From Clostridium sp. CAG:568 (lineage in GTDB: Bacteria > Bacillota_I > Bacilli_A > RFN20 > CAG-288): DNA of 64,000 nt. The stretch covers positions 20,201 through 84,200 of the forward strand of contig FR878803.1 in assembly GCA_000434395.1 (NCBI GenBank). Reading direction: 5' to 3'. Of the stretch, positions 27,888 to 36,542 are shown in pieces. Every line of letters begins with the position of its first letter. Positions within the stretch are counted from its first letter, which is position 1. The notes below the pieces were generated by a model that saw only the letters and a list, made by a program, of their open reading frames with translations, searched no databases and had not been told where the DNA came from. Position numbers and translations under genes: made by a program.

Positions 27888-30800
27888 TCAATCATCTTCC
27901 AAATCACTAGTGAGAACATGCTTCCCATTACCTAATCTCTTCGTTATGCCTTCTATATCCATGGCATCCAAATAATCACTAGCTTTACTATAAGGAATAT
28001 TCATTTCTCTAGATAAATAAGATGCTGTAGCTCTATGAGTTGATGTTACTGTTTCCTTTGCTTTAGAGTACATGGGATCCGACTTCACTCTATCATAGAT
28101 GGATTTTTTCCCATCTTCCCCAGAAAGATCTTCGTATACTGGTTCAGCATCTAAAGAAAGAAATTCAGAATTGTAAACAGGCTGAGCTCTTTGTTTTAAA
28201 TAATTGACAACTGCAGACATCTCCTCATCAGATATGAATCCAGATTGACATCTGAGCATTCCTTTGTTATTAGGAATCTTAGCCAATAAATCACCTTTTC
28301 CAACAAGTTGCTCAGCTCCATTTTCATCTAAGATAACACGGCTATCCTGTCCAGAAGATACCATCAAACAGACTCTTGCAACAATGTTAGCTTTTATATC
28401 ACCTGAAATAACTGAGACTGAAGGTCTTTGGGTAGCGATGATCAAGTGAATACCGCAGGCTCTTGCTTTAGCTCCCAATCTTCCCACATCCTTTGCAACA
28501 GCTCCATTACTGGTAGTCATAAGATCAGCAAACTCATCAATTACGACCACAATATAAGGTAATTTTTCAGCCTTTGGATTCTTTTTACAATAAGCTTGAT
28601 AGCCCTCATATTTCTGTGCACCAGCTTTTAAGAATAAGCTGAATCTTCTATCCATCTCATCAGTCAATTTGCTCAATGCCACCACAGCTTTCTCCGGTTC
28701 TGTGATTACAGGGCAGTATAGATGCGGCATATCAGCATATCTAGAAAATTCGACCTTTTTAGGATCGATCAAGACAAATTTAACCTCATTAGGATACGTC
28801 CTCATCAAAATCGACATGATGATGCACTGAATAAACACAGACTTACCGCTACCCGTAGTTCCTGCTACCAATAAGTGAGGCAATTCATTCAATTGAGTAG
28901 TAAGAATTCTACCGAAAGCATCCTTTCCTAATGGCATGAGCAACTTCTTCTCACATTTAGGATCGATAGACATCAAATAATCATATAGCTCCTTGAATGG
29001 AACAGTCATAGATACTGGATTTGCTACTTCTATTCCAGAGAAACTCTTTCCGCTTATCAACGGCAAGAATCTAACCGAGCTATTTCCTTCCAATGTAACC
29101 GACAAGTTAGTCATTACGTTCTCAATCGAACTCATTCTAACACCAGGCTCAAGATTGATATGAAAACAAGAGAAAGCAGCTCCGATATCAAAACCTGTAC
29201 ATGAAGCTTTGATTCCATATTGTTTAAAGAAGTTGCTAATTGTATATCCTCTTTCTACATCCTTTAATTTTATTTCTTCTAATATTTTAGAATTATCAAA
29301 ATCCATCAAGTATTGATCATCTGGCAAGACATACTTTTTATTAGTCGTTATTACTATAGGTTGCTCTACTTCGGGTTGTTCCTTAATAGGCTCAACTGGT
29401 TTTTGATCCTCGTTATTTTCATCAGGCTTTGTATCTTCAGTTTCTATCTTTGGAAGCTCGAAAGTTGTATTCTGACTGAAGTCAGTTCTTCTATTCTTTG
29501 CAGCCAAATCAGCCCTTTGCTGATCTTCAGCTATTTGTTCATCAGTTTGAGTTAAAGAAAAGCCTTCATTTCTATAAACAACATTTCTTGCTGATTCGAC
29601 TTTTTGAGCATTATCATTTGTATTATTAAAACTATCATTCGAAGTTTCACCACTTAAGCTATCATCATTTTGAATGGGATTATTTATTTTAATATCGGTG
29701 TCATCATCGACAATAACATTTGAAGAATGATCAAATTGATTAAAATCTATTGGATCATCTTTAGGTAAATCCAACTCTTCTTTTTCATCTTCTTTAGTAA
29801 TTTCTTCTGTCTTGTTTAAAACTACATCTTCAGTTTCATAATTCTTAGAATTTAGCGACGTCTCAGCATTAGTAGAATCATTGTTCTTTTGCGAATTATC
29901 TATGGAAGATATATTAGTCATCTTAATATTGTCTACTTTAGAGGAGAATGGATTGCTTGAAAAGAAATCATCATCTTCAGAATCATTATCTTGAACAACA
30001 TTTTGCAAATCGATTTTAGTATCTTTATTAAAATCAGTTCTTTGTTCCTGATTCTCATCATTATTCACTAAATCTTTACCAAATCCATTGTCAAAAATAG
30101 AGACTTCCGATTCAAAAGAATCATCATCATAATCGTTGAAAAAAGAACTAGAATCCTTATTATTGATTTCATCCTTATGTTCACTAATAGGTACTTGTTC
30201 GACTACATTATCCACTTTTTTATCAACAACATCATTCTTTTCTACTGCTATGGTTTTATTCAATACTTCACCGGAGTTTTCTTTACTGATATTGTTTACA
30301 GGAATATCATCATTGCTTTTATAGAATTTATTATCTACAACAGCATCGTTTCTATTTGTACTATCTATTATGGTCGTCTGCTGTGATTTTATTTCAATAT
30401 CACTGTTCTTATTTTTATCTTCAATCAAATCCGAACTTCTTTCAACTACTGGAATTTGAATATTATTTCTAGCATGCTCTTTTCTAATTCTAGCGATTGT
30501 ATGTGATAAAGTAATAGCTGGGTAACGGAGCAAAACTAAAATTGACAATCCTAATAAAACTCCAAATAAAATTCTAGTACCTAATAACCCCATCCCAATA
30601 GAGTTTCCAAGAGAGACAAACAGCGTAGGAATAAAGCCACCACCAACCATTGAAATCCTAGAAGGTATTTCAACATAGAAACCCGAAGGAGAATTGTTAG
30701 CCATCAAGTTGGCATATGTCGAAGTAAAGTCACCAACTTTCATATTGCTGAGGTTATCCATACATGATAGTAAGACTGACAATGAGAAGAAAGCGACTAT

Positions 30801-31082
30801 CACCATGCTTATGTCGAGCCAATGAATCTTGTGTTTATCCCCATTGATAGGAGCAATCAAAAAATAAATTCCAAGACCTACCAATCCCAGACCTAACACA
30901 AAGAACATAATTCCAAAGATATAAACTGATACCCACTTTAAGAATCTAGAAAAGACATCACCATTAGTAAAGCAGAGGATTCCTAATAAAATCATCAAAA
31001 TGCCAAGGAAAATCCTTGGCAATCTGTTCAGAATATCCCTCCGCTGCTTGTTATCCAAGCTTTGTTTCTTTTTCATAAGCAT
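27888..31082 (-). CDS. ftsK: DNA translocase FtsK/SpoIIIE
   Basis: The 1064-aa protein has four N-terminal membrane helices (from about residue 20 to 200), then a very long Asp/Asn/Ser/Glu-rich linker of about 370 residues, then the motor. The motor has Walker A AGTTGSGKSVF, Walker B VVVIDEFADLM and the ATQRPSV motif. The C-terminus is a gamma winged helix (ATASYLSREMNIPYSKASDYLDAM) that would read KOPS/SRS sites. It pumps chromosome ends through the division septum. The linker is longer and more acidic than in Bacillus SpoIIIE. Confidence 0.95.
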   Translation of the reverse strand: MLMKKKQSLDNKQRRDILNRLPRIFLGILMILLGILCFTNGDVFSRFLKWVSVYIFGIMFFVLGLGLVGLGIYFLIAPINGDKHKIHWLDISMVIVAFFSLSVLLSCMDNLSNMKVGDFTSTYANLMANNSPSGFYVEIPSRISMVGGGFIPTLFVSLGNSIGMGLLGTRILFGVLLGLSILVLLRYPAITLSHTIARIRKEHARNNIQIPVVERSSDLIEDKNKNSDIEIKSQQTTIIDSTNRNDAVVDNKFYKSNDDIPVNNISKENSGEVLNKTIAVEKNDVVDKKVDNVVEQVPISEHKDEINNKDSSSFFNDYDDDSFESEVSIFDNGFGKDLVNNDENQEQRTDFNKDTKIDLQNVVQDNDSEDDDFFSSNPFSSKVDNIKMTNISSIDNSQKNNDSTNAETSLNSKNYETEDVVLNKTEEITKEDEKEELDLPKDDPIDFNQFDHSSNVIVDDDTDIKINNPIQNDDSLSGETSNDSFNNTNDNAQKVESARNVVYRNEGFSLTQTDEQIAEDQQRADLAAKNRRTDFSQNTTFELPKIETEDTKPDENNEDQKPVEPIKEQPEVEQPIVITTNKKYVLPDDQYLMDFDNSKILEEIKLKDVERGYTISNFFKQYGIKASCTGFDIGAAFSCFHINLEPGVRMSSIENVMTNLSVTLEGNSSVRFLPLISGKSFSGIEVANPVSMTVPFKELYDYLMSIDPKCEKKLLMPLGKDAFGRILTTQLNELPHLLVAGTTGSGKSVFIQCIIMSILMRTYPNEVKFVLIDPKKVEFSRYADMPHLYCPVITEPEKAVVALSKLTDEMDRRFSLFLKAGAQKYEGYQAYCKKNPKAEKLPYIVVVIDEFADLMTTSNGAVAKDVGRLGAKARACGIHLIIATQRPSVSVISGDIKANIVARVCLMVSSGQDSRVILDENGAEQLVGKGDLLAKIPNNKGMLRCQSGFISDEEMSAVVNYLKQRAQPVYNSEFLSLDAEPVYEDLSGEDGKKSIYDRVKSDPMYSKAKETVTSTHRATASYLSREMNIPYSKASDYLDAMDIEGITKRLGNGKHVLTSDLEDD

Positions 31083-31283
31083 TACCCTCGCAACGGAATC
31101 CTATTAATTATAAATATATAGCCCTTCTTTTTAAAGATAATAAGCCGTTTTAGTAGCATTAAAACCTATATAGTATCAAATAAAAAACAGGCTTTTTCTA
31201 ATTATATATGAAGAACAATTATGCATTTAGTAAAAGAAAATAAATTTATTAATAACAATTTATTTCTTTTTGACTTAAAGAAT

Positions 31284-31308
31284 CAAAAAACCTCAGCCGA
31301 AGCTGAGG
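31284..31308 (-). terminator. Terminator of rplM-rpsI
   Basis: A perfect CCTCAGC/GCTGAGG stem with a CGAA loop (31291-31308) is followed leftward by six A on the plus strand, which are U in the transcript. Confidence 0.9.
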
Positions 31309-31346
31309 TAATTTGATTCTGTTTGTTTCCAAACAATCCGAATGGA

Positions 31347-31769
31347 TTAACGCTTGGAGAATTGGGGAGCCTTACGAGCCTTGTGAAGACCGTATTTCTT
31401 ACGCTCGACAACTCTGGAGTCGACTGTGATAAGTCCGTTAGCCTTCAAGACCTTACGGAAATCAGCATTGACAAGAGTCAAAGCACGAGAGATTCCCAAA
31501 CGAGCTGCATTCTCTTGAGCGGAATATCCACCACCATTGACAGTGATGTTGATATCGAATCTTCCAGTCATACCGGTAAGATCCAAAGGTCTCTTAAGAT
31601 CGATGAGAAGATACTTGTTAGGGAAGTATTTCTCAGGATCCTCACCATTGATGGTGATCTTTCCAGAACCAGTCTTAACGAAAGTACGAGCGACTGCAGA
31701 TTTTCTGCGGCCAGTTGCGTAGTAGACAGGAGCTTGATCCTTATTGGTGATTACTTTCATGGTAGCCAT
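31347..31769 (-). CDS. rpsI: 30S ribosomal protein S9
   Basis: This 140-aa protein ends in the typical GLHKARKAPQFSKR C-terminal tail that reaches the ribosomal P site, and contains ATGRRKSAVARTFVK. It follows rplM by 2 bp as in nearly all bacteria and ends before a strong terminator. Confidence 0.98.
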   Translation of the reverse strand: MATMKVITNKDQAPVYYATGRRKSAVARTFVKTGSGKITINGEDPEKYFPNKYLLIDLKRPLDLTGMTGRFDINITVNGGGYSAQENAARLGISRALTLVNADFRKVLKANGLITVDSRVVERKKYGLHKARKAPQFSKR

Positions 31770-31771
31770 AA

Positions 31772-32245
31772 TTACTTGTCCTCCTCACGATAGATGTCGC
31801 AAAGTTCAACCTTGACAGGTTGTTGAGCCTGTTGTTCATAGTTCTCATCCTTGTAGACGTAGAGCTTCTTGAACTGAGCTTTGCCCAAAGAAGTGTGAGG
31901 AATCATACCTCTAACGGCACGCATAAGCATCTCTTCAGGATATTGTTCGATCATGACCTTAGCTGAACGAGTACGGAGTCCGCCGTAGCTGGATCTCTTG
32001 TTATCGTAATAGTTCTTTGTCTTGAGCTTGTTACCAGAGAGATAAACCTTAGAAGCGTTGATGACGATGACATAGTCACCACAATCAACAGAAGGAGTGT
32101 AATCAACCTTCTCCTTACCCATCAAAACGACAGCGATTTCGCTGGCGAGACGTCCGAGGGGCTTCCCTGCGGCGTCTACCAAGAACCACTTTTTGGAGCC
32201 GTTTGCAACCTGCTCCTTTGTAAGTTGTGTAGTCTGCCTTTGCAT
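31772..32245 (-). CDS. rplM: 50S ribosomal protein L13
   Basis: This 157-aa protein has the family sequence KWFLVDAAGKPLGRLAS and the MLMRAVRGMIPHTSLGKAQ block. It is first gene of the rplM-rpsI operon, preceded by a structured leader and its own promoter. The C-terminus is slightly longer than usual, with a Gln-rich stretch. Confidence 0.98.
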   Translation of the reverse strand: MQRQTTQLTKEQVANGSKKWFLVDAAGKPLGRLASEIAVVLMGKEKVDYTPSVDCGDYVIVINASKVYLSGNKLKTKNYYDNKRSSYGGLRTRSAKVMIEQYPEEMLMRAVRGMIPHTSLGKAQFKKLYVYKDENYEQQAQQPVKVELCDIYREEDK

Positions 32246-32332
32246 TTTGCTTTCAATCCTTTTTGTAAATATATTTGTTTGGGCCTTGTCTTTGCTTCAA
32301 TTTACCGGGTTGAAAAGCCGGACAATAGCCAA
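32246..32332 (-). ncRNA. L13 ribosomal protein leader (autoregulatory 5' UTR)
   Basis: The leader between the promoter and rplM folds on the minus strand. An outer helix pairs GGC..TTGTC with GACAAGGCC, and an inner hairpin pairs CCGG with CCGG around a CTTTTCAA loop. This matches the layout of the Firmicute L13 leader family, where free L13 represses its own operon. I recognised it by pairing and position, not by covariance search. Confidence 0.6.
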
Positions 32333-32338
32333 AAAATA

Positions 32339-32366
32339 ATTATAATCCAATTAAAAGAATAGTCAA
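32339..32366 (-). promoter_or_regulatory. Sigma-A promoter of rplM-rpsI
   Basis: On the minus strand TTGACT (32361-32366) and a perfect TATAAT (32339-32344) are separated by 16 bp, which places the transcript start just before the leader hairpins. Confidence 0.8.
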
Positions 32367-32419
32367 TGTTTTTATTTAGTTTTAGTAAAGTTTATTGCTG
32401 TTCAGCAATTGAAATCTCA

Positions 32420-33313
32420 TCAATCAATATCATTTCCTTTTCTAATATTGCAGTCGTGACATAAAGTTTGAAGATTGCCGGGTTCAGTCTTACCTCCTTT
32501 TGAGATAGGCTTGATATGATCTATTTCTAATGACTCTTTTTCTGTAGATCCACAATTTACGCAAGTATAACCATCTCTTTCAAATATTTCTTGTCTTAAT
32601 TCATTAGAAACTTTCGCTCTCTCTACTCTTTCAATAGATTTCCACACTTCACTACTATAAAATCGTCTCCCATCCTTTACTTTAGAAGAGTCAATACTTT
32701 TTAAAACATCTATGATTTCATTTAAATCAAATAATTCTTTTTTCTCATCAACAACTCGATGTATTCGCCCTCTCGTCAAATAAAGATGAACTTCAGCATA
32801 AAAATCAGTATTTACCTTCTCGATCAAATCATTAAAAACTATAGATTCAATATTTCTCAATTTTTCTTCATTCAAGTCTTCGATAGAAACGTCAAAATTT
32901 CCTAATTTATCCTTTGTTAAATCAACTTTGCTTTTATAATCAATTTCCTTGCTAATGTTATTATTCCTGCTTTTTATAATCCTTCTAACACTCAAAGTAT
33001 CCAAATGAAATTGATATATCAAATAATCCTTACAGCTAACATTTTCAAAGTTCACAGTCGAATCATAGCAATATTTATATATTAAAGGATAAATAATACT
33101 AAATTTATATTTACTATTCAATTCTTTTATCGCTCTTATAGCTAAGCTGTGCTCATTGACAAAATCGACATACTTCCTATTTCGTCTTTTACCAATAATC
33201 TTACGTTTTTTATCCTTGTCAGTAGCTTTAATTTTTCTAACAAATAAAATACATGTTAAGGATAATAAAGCAACAACAAACAAAGAAATAAACACAATTG
33301 AGATAACCGGCAT
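32420..33313 (-). CDS. Membrane-anchored HNH endonuclease-like protein
   Basis: This 297-aa protein has one N-terminal membrane helix (about 3-25) followed by a Lys/Arg-rich stretch, then ~200 residues of no known family, and a C-terminal HNH domain. The domain has YTCVNCGS, EIDHIKPISKGG, GNLQTLCHDCNIRKG: two CxxC zinc pairs and the DH/N of the active site. A nuclease tethered to the inner membrane with its HNH in the cytosol could cut incoming DNA. No cognate gene (methylase or immunity) is adjacent. Confidence 0.75.
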   Translation of the reverse strand: MPVISIVFISLFVVALLSLTCILFVRKIKATDKDKKRKIIGKRRNRKYVDFVNEHSLAIRAIKELNSKYKFSIIYPLIYKYCYDSTVNFENVSCKDYLIYQFHLDTLSVRRIIKSRNNNISKEIDYKSKVDLTKDKLGNFDVSIEDLNEEKLRNIESIVFNDLIEKVNTDFYAEVHLYLTRGRIHRVVDEKKELFDLNEIIDVLKSIDSSKVKDGRRFYSSEVWKSIERVERAKVSNELRQEIFERDGYTCVNCGSTEKESLEIDHIKPISKGGKTEPGNLQTLCHDCNIRKGNDID

Positions 33314-33494
33314 TTAAAGCTTAATGATCCTTTCTTTAAAAATATATTACACTTCTTTATTTATTAAAGAGAATAAAATAATTCATTCGATCAAAAATAA
33401 TCTGAGTATTGCAAATTTATGAACAATCATATCTCCAATACAAACCTAGTCAACTTCCTTCATTGTTTTAAGCTTTATTTTATCAATCCTATTG
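33314..33494. other. Non-coding upstream DNA of the nucleoside transporter
   Basis: This AT-rich stretch separates divergent genes. I see no riboswitch-like fold or open frame; the only recognisable element is the promoter that follows it. Confidence 0.5.
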
Positions 33495-33523
33495 TTGAAA
33501 ACCCTTTCTAAAAGTGATAAAGT
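33495..33523 (+). promoter_or_regulatory. Sigma-A promoter of the nucleoside ABC operon
   Basis: TTGAAA (33495-33500) and TAAAGT (33518-33523) are 17 bp apart, upstream of the lipoprotein gene with a 5' UTR of roughly 110 bases. Confidence 0.65.
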
Positions 33524-33641
33524 AAAAAATGTTTATTATTGAAATTGGGTAAAGAATTCGTAAAGAAACTGTAAATCCCAAATGAAGAGATTAGACTAGA
33601 TGATCAGATTTTTCACACAATTTAAGGGGGAATATAATAGT

Positions 33642-34841
33642 ATGAAAAAGTCAGTCTTAATTCTTATGGCCGGTTTGTCTTTGCTTTCATTAGCTTCATG
33701 TTCTAAGAAAGATGATGGTGATGCAAATGCTCTTAAGATTGCTTTGGTTACCGATTCTGGAACTCTCAACGATCACAACTTCAATGAGACTTCATGGAAT
33801 GCTGTAAATGATTGGGCTATCGAAAATGGTGGTGGAAAGAAAACCAGCGACAACGTTGTTACTGGTGGAACAATAGAGACTAAGTATTACCAACCTTCTG
33901 CTGTCAATGGCGACTTCACTACTGCTCAAAGAGTCTCTGCTATCGATTCCGCAGTCGAATGGGGTGCTAAATTTGTCGTACTTCCTGGATATTTGTTCCA
34001 ACCTGTTGTAAAGAAGGTTCAAGCCAAATATCCTAATGTCTCTTTCTTGGCTTTGGATTGTGTTGCTCAAGATAGTGATGATAACTACACCGAGTACACC
34101 TTAAACGACAATGTCGCTATGACTCAATATCATGAGGAACAAGCTGGTTGGTTTGCTGGTTATGGTGCCGTCAAGGATGGATTGAAAAAGCTCGGATTTA
34201 TCGGTGGTATGGCCGTCCCTGCTGTCAAACGTTACGGATTTGGATATATTCAAGGTGCTGAAGCTGCCGCTAAGGAATTGGGTCTTAATGACGAGGCAGT
34301 CAGCATGGAATACTACTATGCTGGACAATTCGCTGCAACTCAGGAAGCAACTGATTTTGCCAGCAAATGGTATGCAAGCGGAACTGAAACAATCTTTGCT
34401 TGCGGTGGTGCTGTTTATAACTCAGTTACAACAGCCTTGAGCACCTCCGGAAAGGATGCTTCATGGATTGGTGTTGATACTAACCAGCACGCTGATACTT
34501 CCATCCATCCTAATAAGATGAATGAGAAGGTCTTGACTTCTGCTACCAAAGGTCTCGCCGCTTCAATCAAGAGTGCTCTCACCGAGTGGAATACTCACGA
34601 CCACAAGTTTGATGCAAAATATGCTGGAAAGACTTTGAACCTCGGAATTAAAGACGATGCCGTCGGTCTTGCAACTCCTGAGAACTCTGGAGACAGCGGA
34701 TGCTGGAACTTCAAAAAATGGACTGTTGCAGACTATAACGCCGCAGTCACCAAGATGAAGAACGGAGAAATCACTGTTTCTTCTGACGTTGAAAATCTTC
34801 CCACAACCACAAAGGTCAAAGTGACAACTCACAACAAGTAA
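33642..34841 (+). CDS. BMP-family nucleoside-binding lipoprotein
   Basis: The start at 33642 has AAGGGGG 11 bases upstream and gives a lipoprotein signal with LASC lipobox (Cys20); a longer frame from 33600 would put extra residues ahead of the signal. The mature protein shows the BMP/Med fold: IALVTDSGTLNDHNFNETSW near the start, FAGYGAVKDGLKKLGFIGG in the middle and WIGVDTNQHAD later. These proteins bind purine or pyrimidine nucleosides for an ABC importer. Here it heads the operon with an ATPase and two permeases. A terminator-like hairpin behind it should allow higher expression of this gene. Confidence 0.93.
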   Translation: MKKSVLILMAGLSLLSLASCSKKDDGDANALKIALVTDSGTLNDHNFNETSWNAVNDWAIENGGGKKTSDNVVTGGTIETKYYQPSAVNGDFTTAQRVSAIDSAVEWGAKFVVLPGYLFQPVVKKVQAKYPNVSFLALDCVAQDSDDNYTEYTLNDNVAMTQYHEEQAGWFAGYGAVKDGLKKLGFIGGMAVPAVKRYGFGYIQGAEAAAKELGLNDEAVSMEYYYAGQFAATQEATDFASKWYASGTETIFACGGAVYNSVTTALSTSGKDASWIGVDTNQHADTSIHPNKMNEKVLTSATKGLAASIKSALTEWNTHDHKFDAKYAGKTLNLGIKDDAVGLATPENSGDSGCWNFKKWTVADYNAAVTKMKNGEITVSSDVENLPTTTKVKVTTHNK

Positions 34842-34856
34842 GCTTCGACTTAAAGG

Positions 34857-34887
34857 AGAGGTAAGGGGCTTCCTTACCTCTTTTTTT
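34857..34887 (+). terminator. Intra-operon attenuator hairpin
   Basis: A perfect AGAGGTAAGG/CCTTACCTCT stem with a short loop is followed by seven T, directly after the binding-protein gene and before the ATPase. It may cut most transcripts so that the binding protein is made in excess. Confidence 0.8.
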
Positions 34888-34909
34888 AAAATAAGGAGAA
34901 TAAAAATAG

Positions 34910-36541
34910 ATGGAAGAAGAGAATATAGAAAATGTACTAGAATTACGACATATAACTAAGATTTTTCCAGGAATCAAGGCTAACGATGATATTTCTCTCA
35001 CCCTCAGAAAAGGTGAAGTTCATGCTTTGCTAGGTGAAAACGGAGCTGGAAAATCTACTTTAATGTCTATGGTTTCCGGTCTTTATCAACCAGACGAAGG
35101 TGAGATACTTTTGAATGGTAAAAAAGTCAATATCAAAGATCCTCACCAAGCTTCCGACTTAGGAATAGGAATGGTTCACCAACATTTTATGTTGGTCGGA
35201 GTGTTCACTGCTTTGGAAAATATAATCTTAGGTGTTGAACCTACAAATAAACTAGGATTTATTCAGCCTAAAGAAGCTAGACAAAAACTTGTAGATTTGT
35301 GCAACAAATTCAACTTTAATATCAACCTCGATGAAAAAGTTGACGATATGAGTGTTGGCGAACAACAAAAAGTTGAAATCTTAAAAATGTTGTTCAAAGA
35401 TTCAAACATTCTGATTTTCGATGAGCCTACTGCTGTTTTGACTCCTCAAGAAATCGATGACTTAATGGTTTCCATTAGAAACTTAGCAAAGGAAGGAAAG
35501 TCAATACTATTCATCTCCCATAAGCTCGATGAAATCATGAAGGTCACTGACAGAGTTACCATCTTAAGAAAAGGAAAATGCATTGGAACACTCAACACTA
35601 AAGAGACAAACGCTAAGGAACTCTCTAGAATGATGGTCGGACGTGATGTCGAATTAGTGACCTCAAAAGATGAATGCCATCCAGGTGCAGATGTCCTAAC
35701 CATAAACAATTTGACTGTATTCAACCAAGAAAAAGAGAAAGAAACAGTAAAGCATGTCTCTTTCAATGTCAGAAGAGGTGAAATTGTATGTCTCGCAGGT
35801 ATCGAAGGTAACGGTCAAACCGATTTAATTTACGCAATAACAGGTTTGTGCAGAGCTAAAGAAGGTGAAATCGTCCTTCATAATGTCAAGAATCAAAAAT
35901 ACAGCGAAAAGAAAAAACTAGAAATAGAAAAGAAACATAAAGAATACACCGTCCCTGAATATGTCGATGTACATTTGGAAAAACTTACTATTAGAAAACG
36001 TTCATTAGCCGGTCTTTCACATATCCCTGAGGATCGTCAGAAATATGGATTGGCTTTGGACTTCTCTTTGGCTGATAACATCGTTCTAAGAAAATACTTT
36101 GAAAGACCATATGAAATATTTGGCTTAAGAAATAAGAAAAAAATAAACGAATACGCTAATGAAATGATTAAAAAATATGATATTCGTTCAAGCTTAGGTC
36201 CACAATCTACAGTTAGGTCGATGTCTGGTGGAAACCAACAAAAAGCAATCATTGCAAGAGAGATGGATACAAATTGCCCCCTATTGATAGCTGTCTCTCC
36301 TACAAGAGGTTTGGATGTTGGAGCAATTGAAAATATTCATAAACAGTTAATTCAAAACAGAGACGAAGGAAAAGCCGTTCTTCTAGTATCGCTAGAACTC
36401 GATGAAGTAATGAATTTGTCAGATAGAATTCTAGTCATGCACGATGGTGAAATAGTTGCTGAATTGAATCCTAAGGAGACCACTGTACAAGAGATTGGTC
36501 TCTATATGTTAGGAACAAAGAAGCAAGAAAGGAGTGAATAA
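34910..36541 (+). CDS. Nucleoside ABC importer ATPase (NupO/YufO-like, two ABC domains)
   Basis: The 543-aa protein has two fused ABC modules. The first has GENGAGKST, MSVGEQQKVEI and ILIFDEPTAVL. The second has a degenerate P-loop GIEGNGQTD and MSGGNQQKAIIAREM, as in sugar/nucleoside (CUT2-like) importers. A charged Lys/Glu insert of about 50 residues, with EKKKLEIEKKHKEY, lies in the second module after its P-loop and is longer than I expect. It powers the two permeases that follow, overlapping the first. Confidence 0.93.
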   Translation: MEEENIENVLELRHITKIFPGIKANDDISLTLRKGEVHALLGENGAGKSTLMSMVSGLYQPDEGEILLNGKKVNIKDPHQASDLGIGMVHQHFMLVGVFTALENIILGVEPTNKLGFIQPKEARQKLVDLCNKFNFNINLDEKVDDMSVGEQQKVEILKMLFKDSNILIFDEPTAVLTPQEIDDLMVSIRNLAKEGKSILFISHKLDEIMKVTDRVTILRKGKCIGTLNTKETNAKELSRMMVGRDVELVTSKDECHPGADVLTINNLTVFNQEKEKETVKHVSFNVRRGEIVCLAGIEGNGQTDLIYAITGLCRAKEGEIVLHNVKNQKYSEKKKLEIEKKHKEYTVPEYVDVHLEKLTIRKRSLAGLSHIPEDRQKYGLALDFSLADNIVLRKYFERPYEIFGLRNKKKINEYANEMIKKYDIRSSLGPQSTVRSMSGGNQQKAIIAREMDTNCPLLIAVSPTRGLDVGAIENIHKQLIQNRDEGKAVLLVSLELDEVMNLSDRILVMHDGEIVAELNPKETTVQEIGLYMLGTKKQERSE

Positions 36542-36542
36542 C

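Noticed and set aside
31323..31793. A plus-strand open frame over rpsI
   Set aside because: rpsI on the other strand is certain; the plus frame is an antisense shadow without homology or ribosome site.
33495..33641. Purine riboswitch before the BMP-type lipoprotein
   Set aside because: No conserved three-helix core or terminator/antiterminator pair was visible in the leader.
34857..34887. End of the nucleoside operon at this hairpin
   Set aside because: The ATPase follows at once with a good ribosome site and no new promoter that I can see, so I treat the hairpin as an attenuator within one operon.
36534..36542. GTG at 36534 as permease start
   Set aside because: The AAGGAG site overlaps this codon, so it cannot serve it; the ATG at 36543 has correct spacing.
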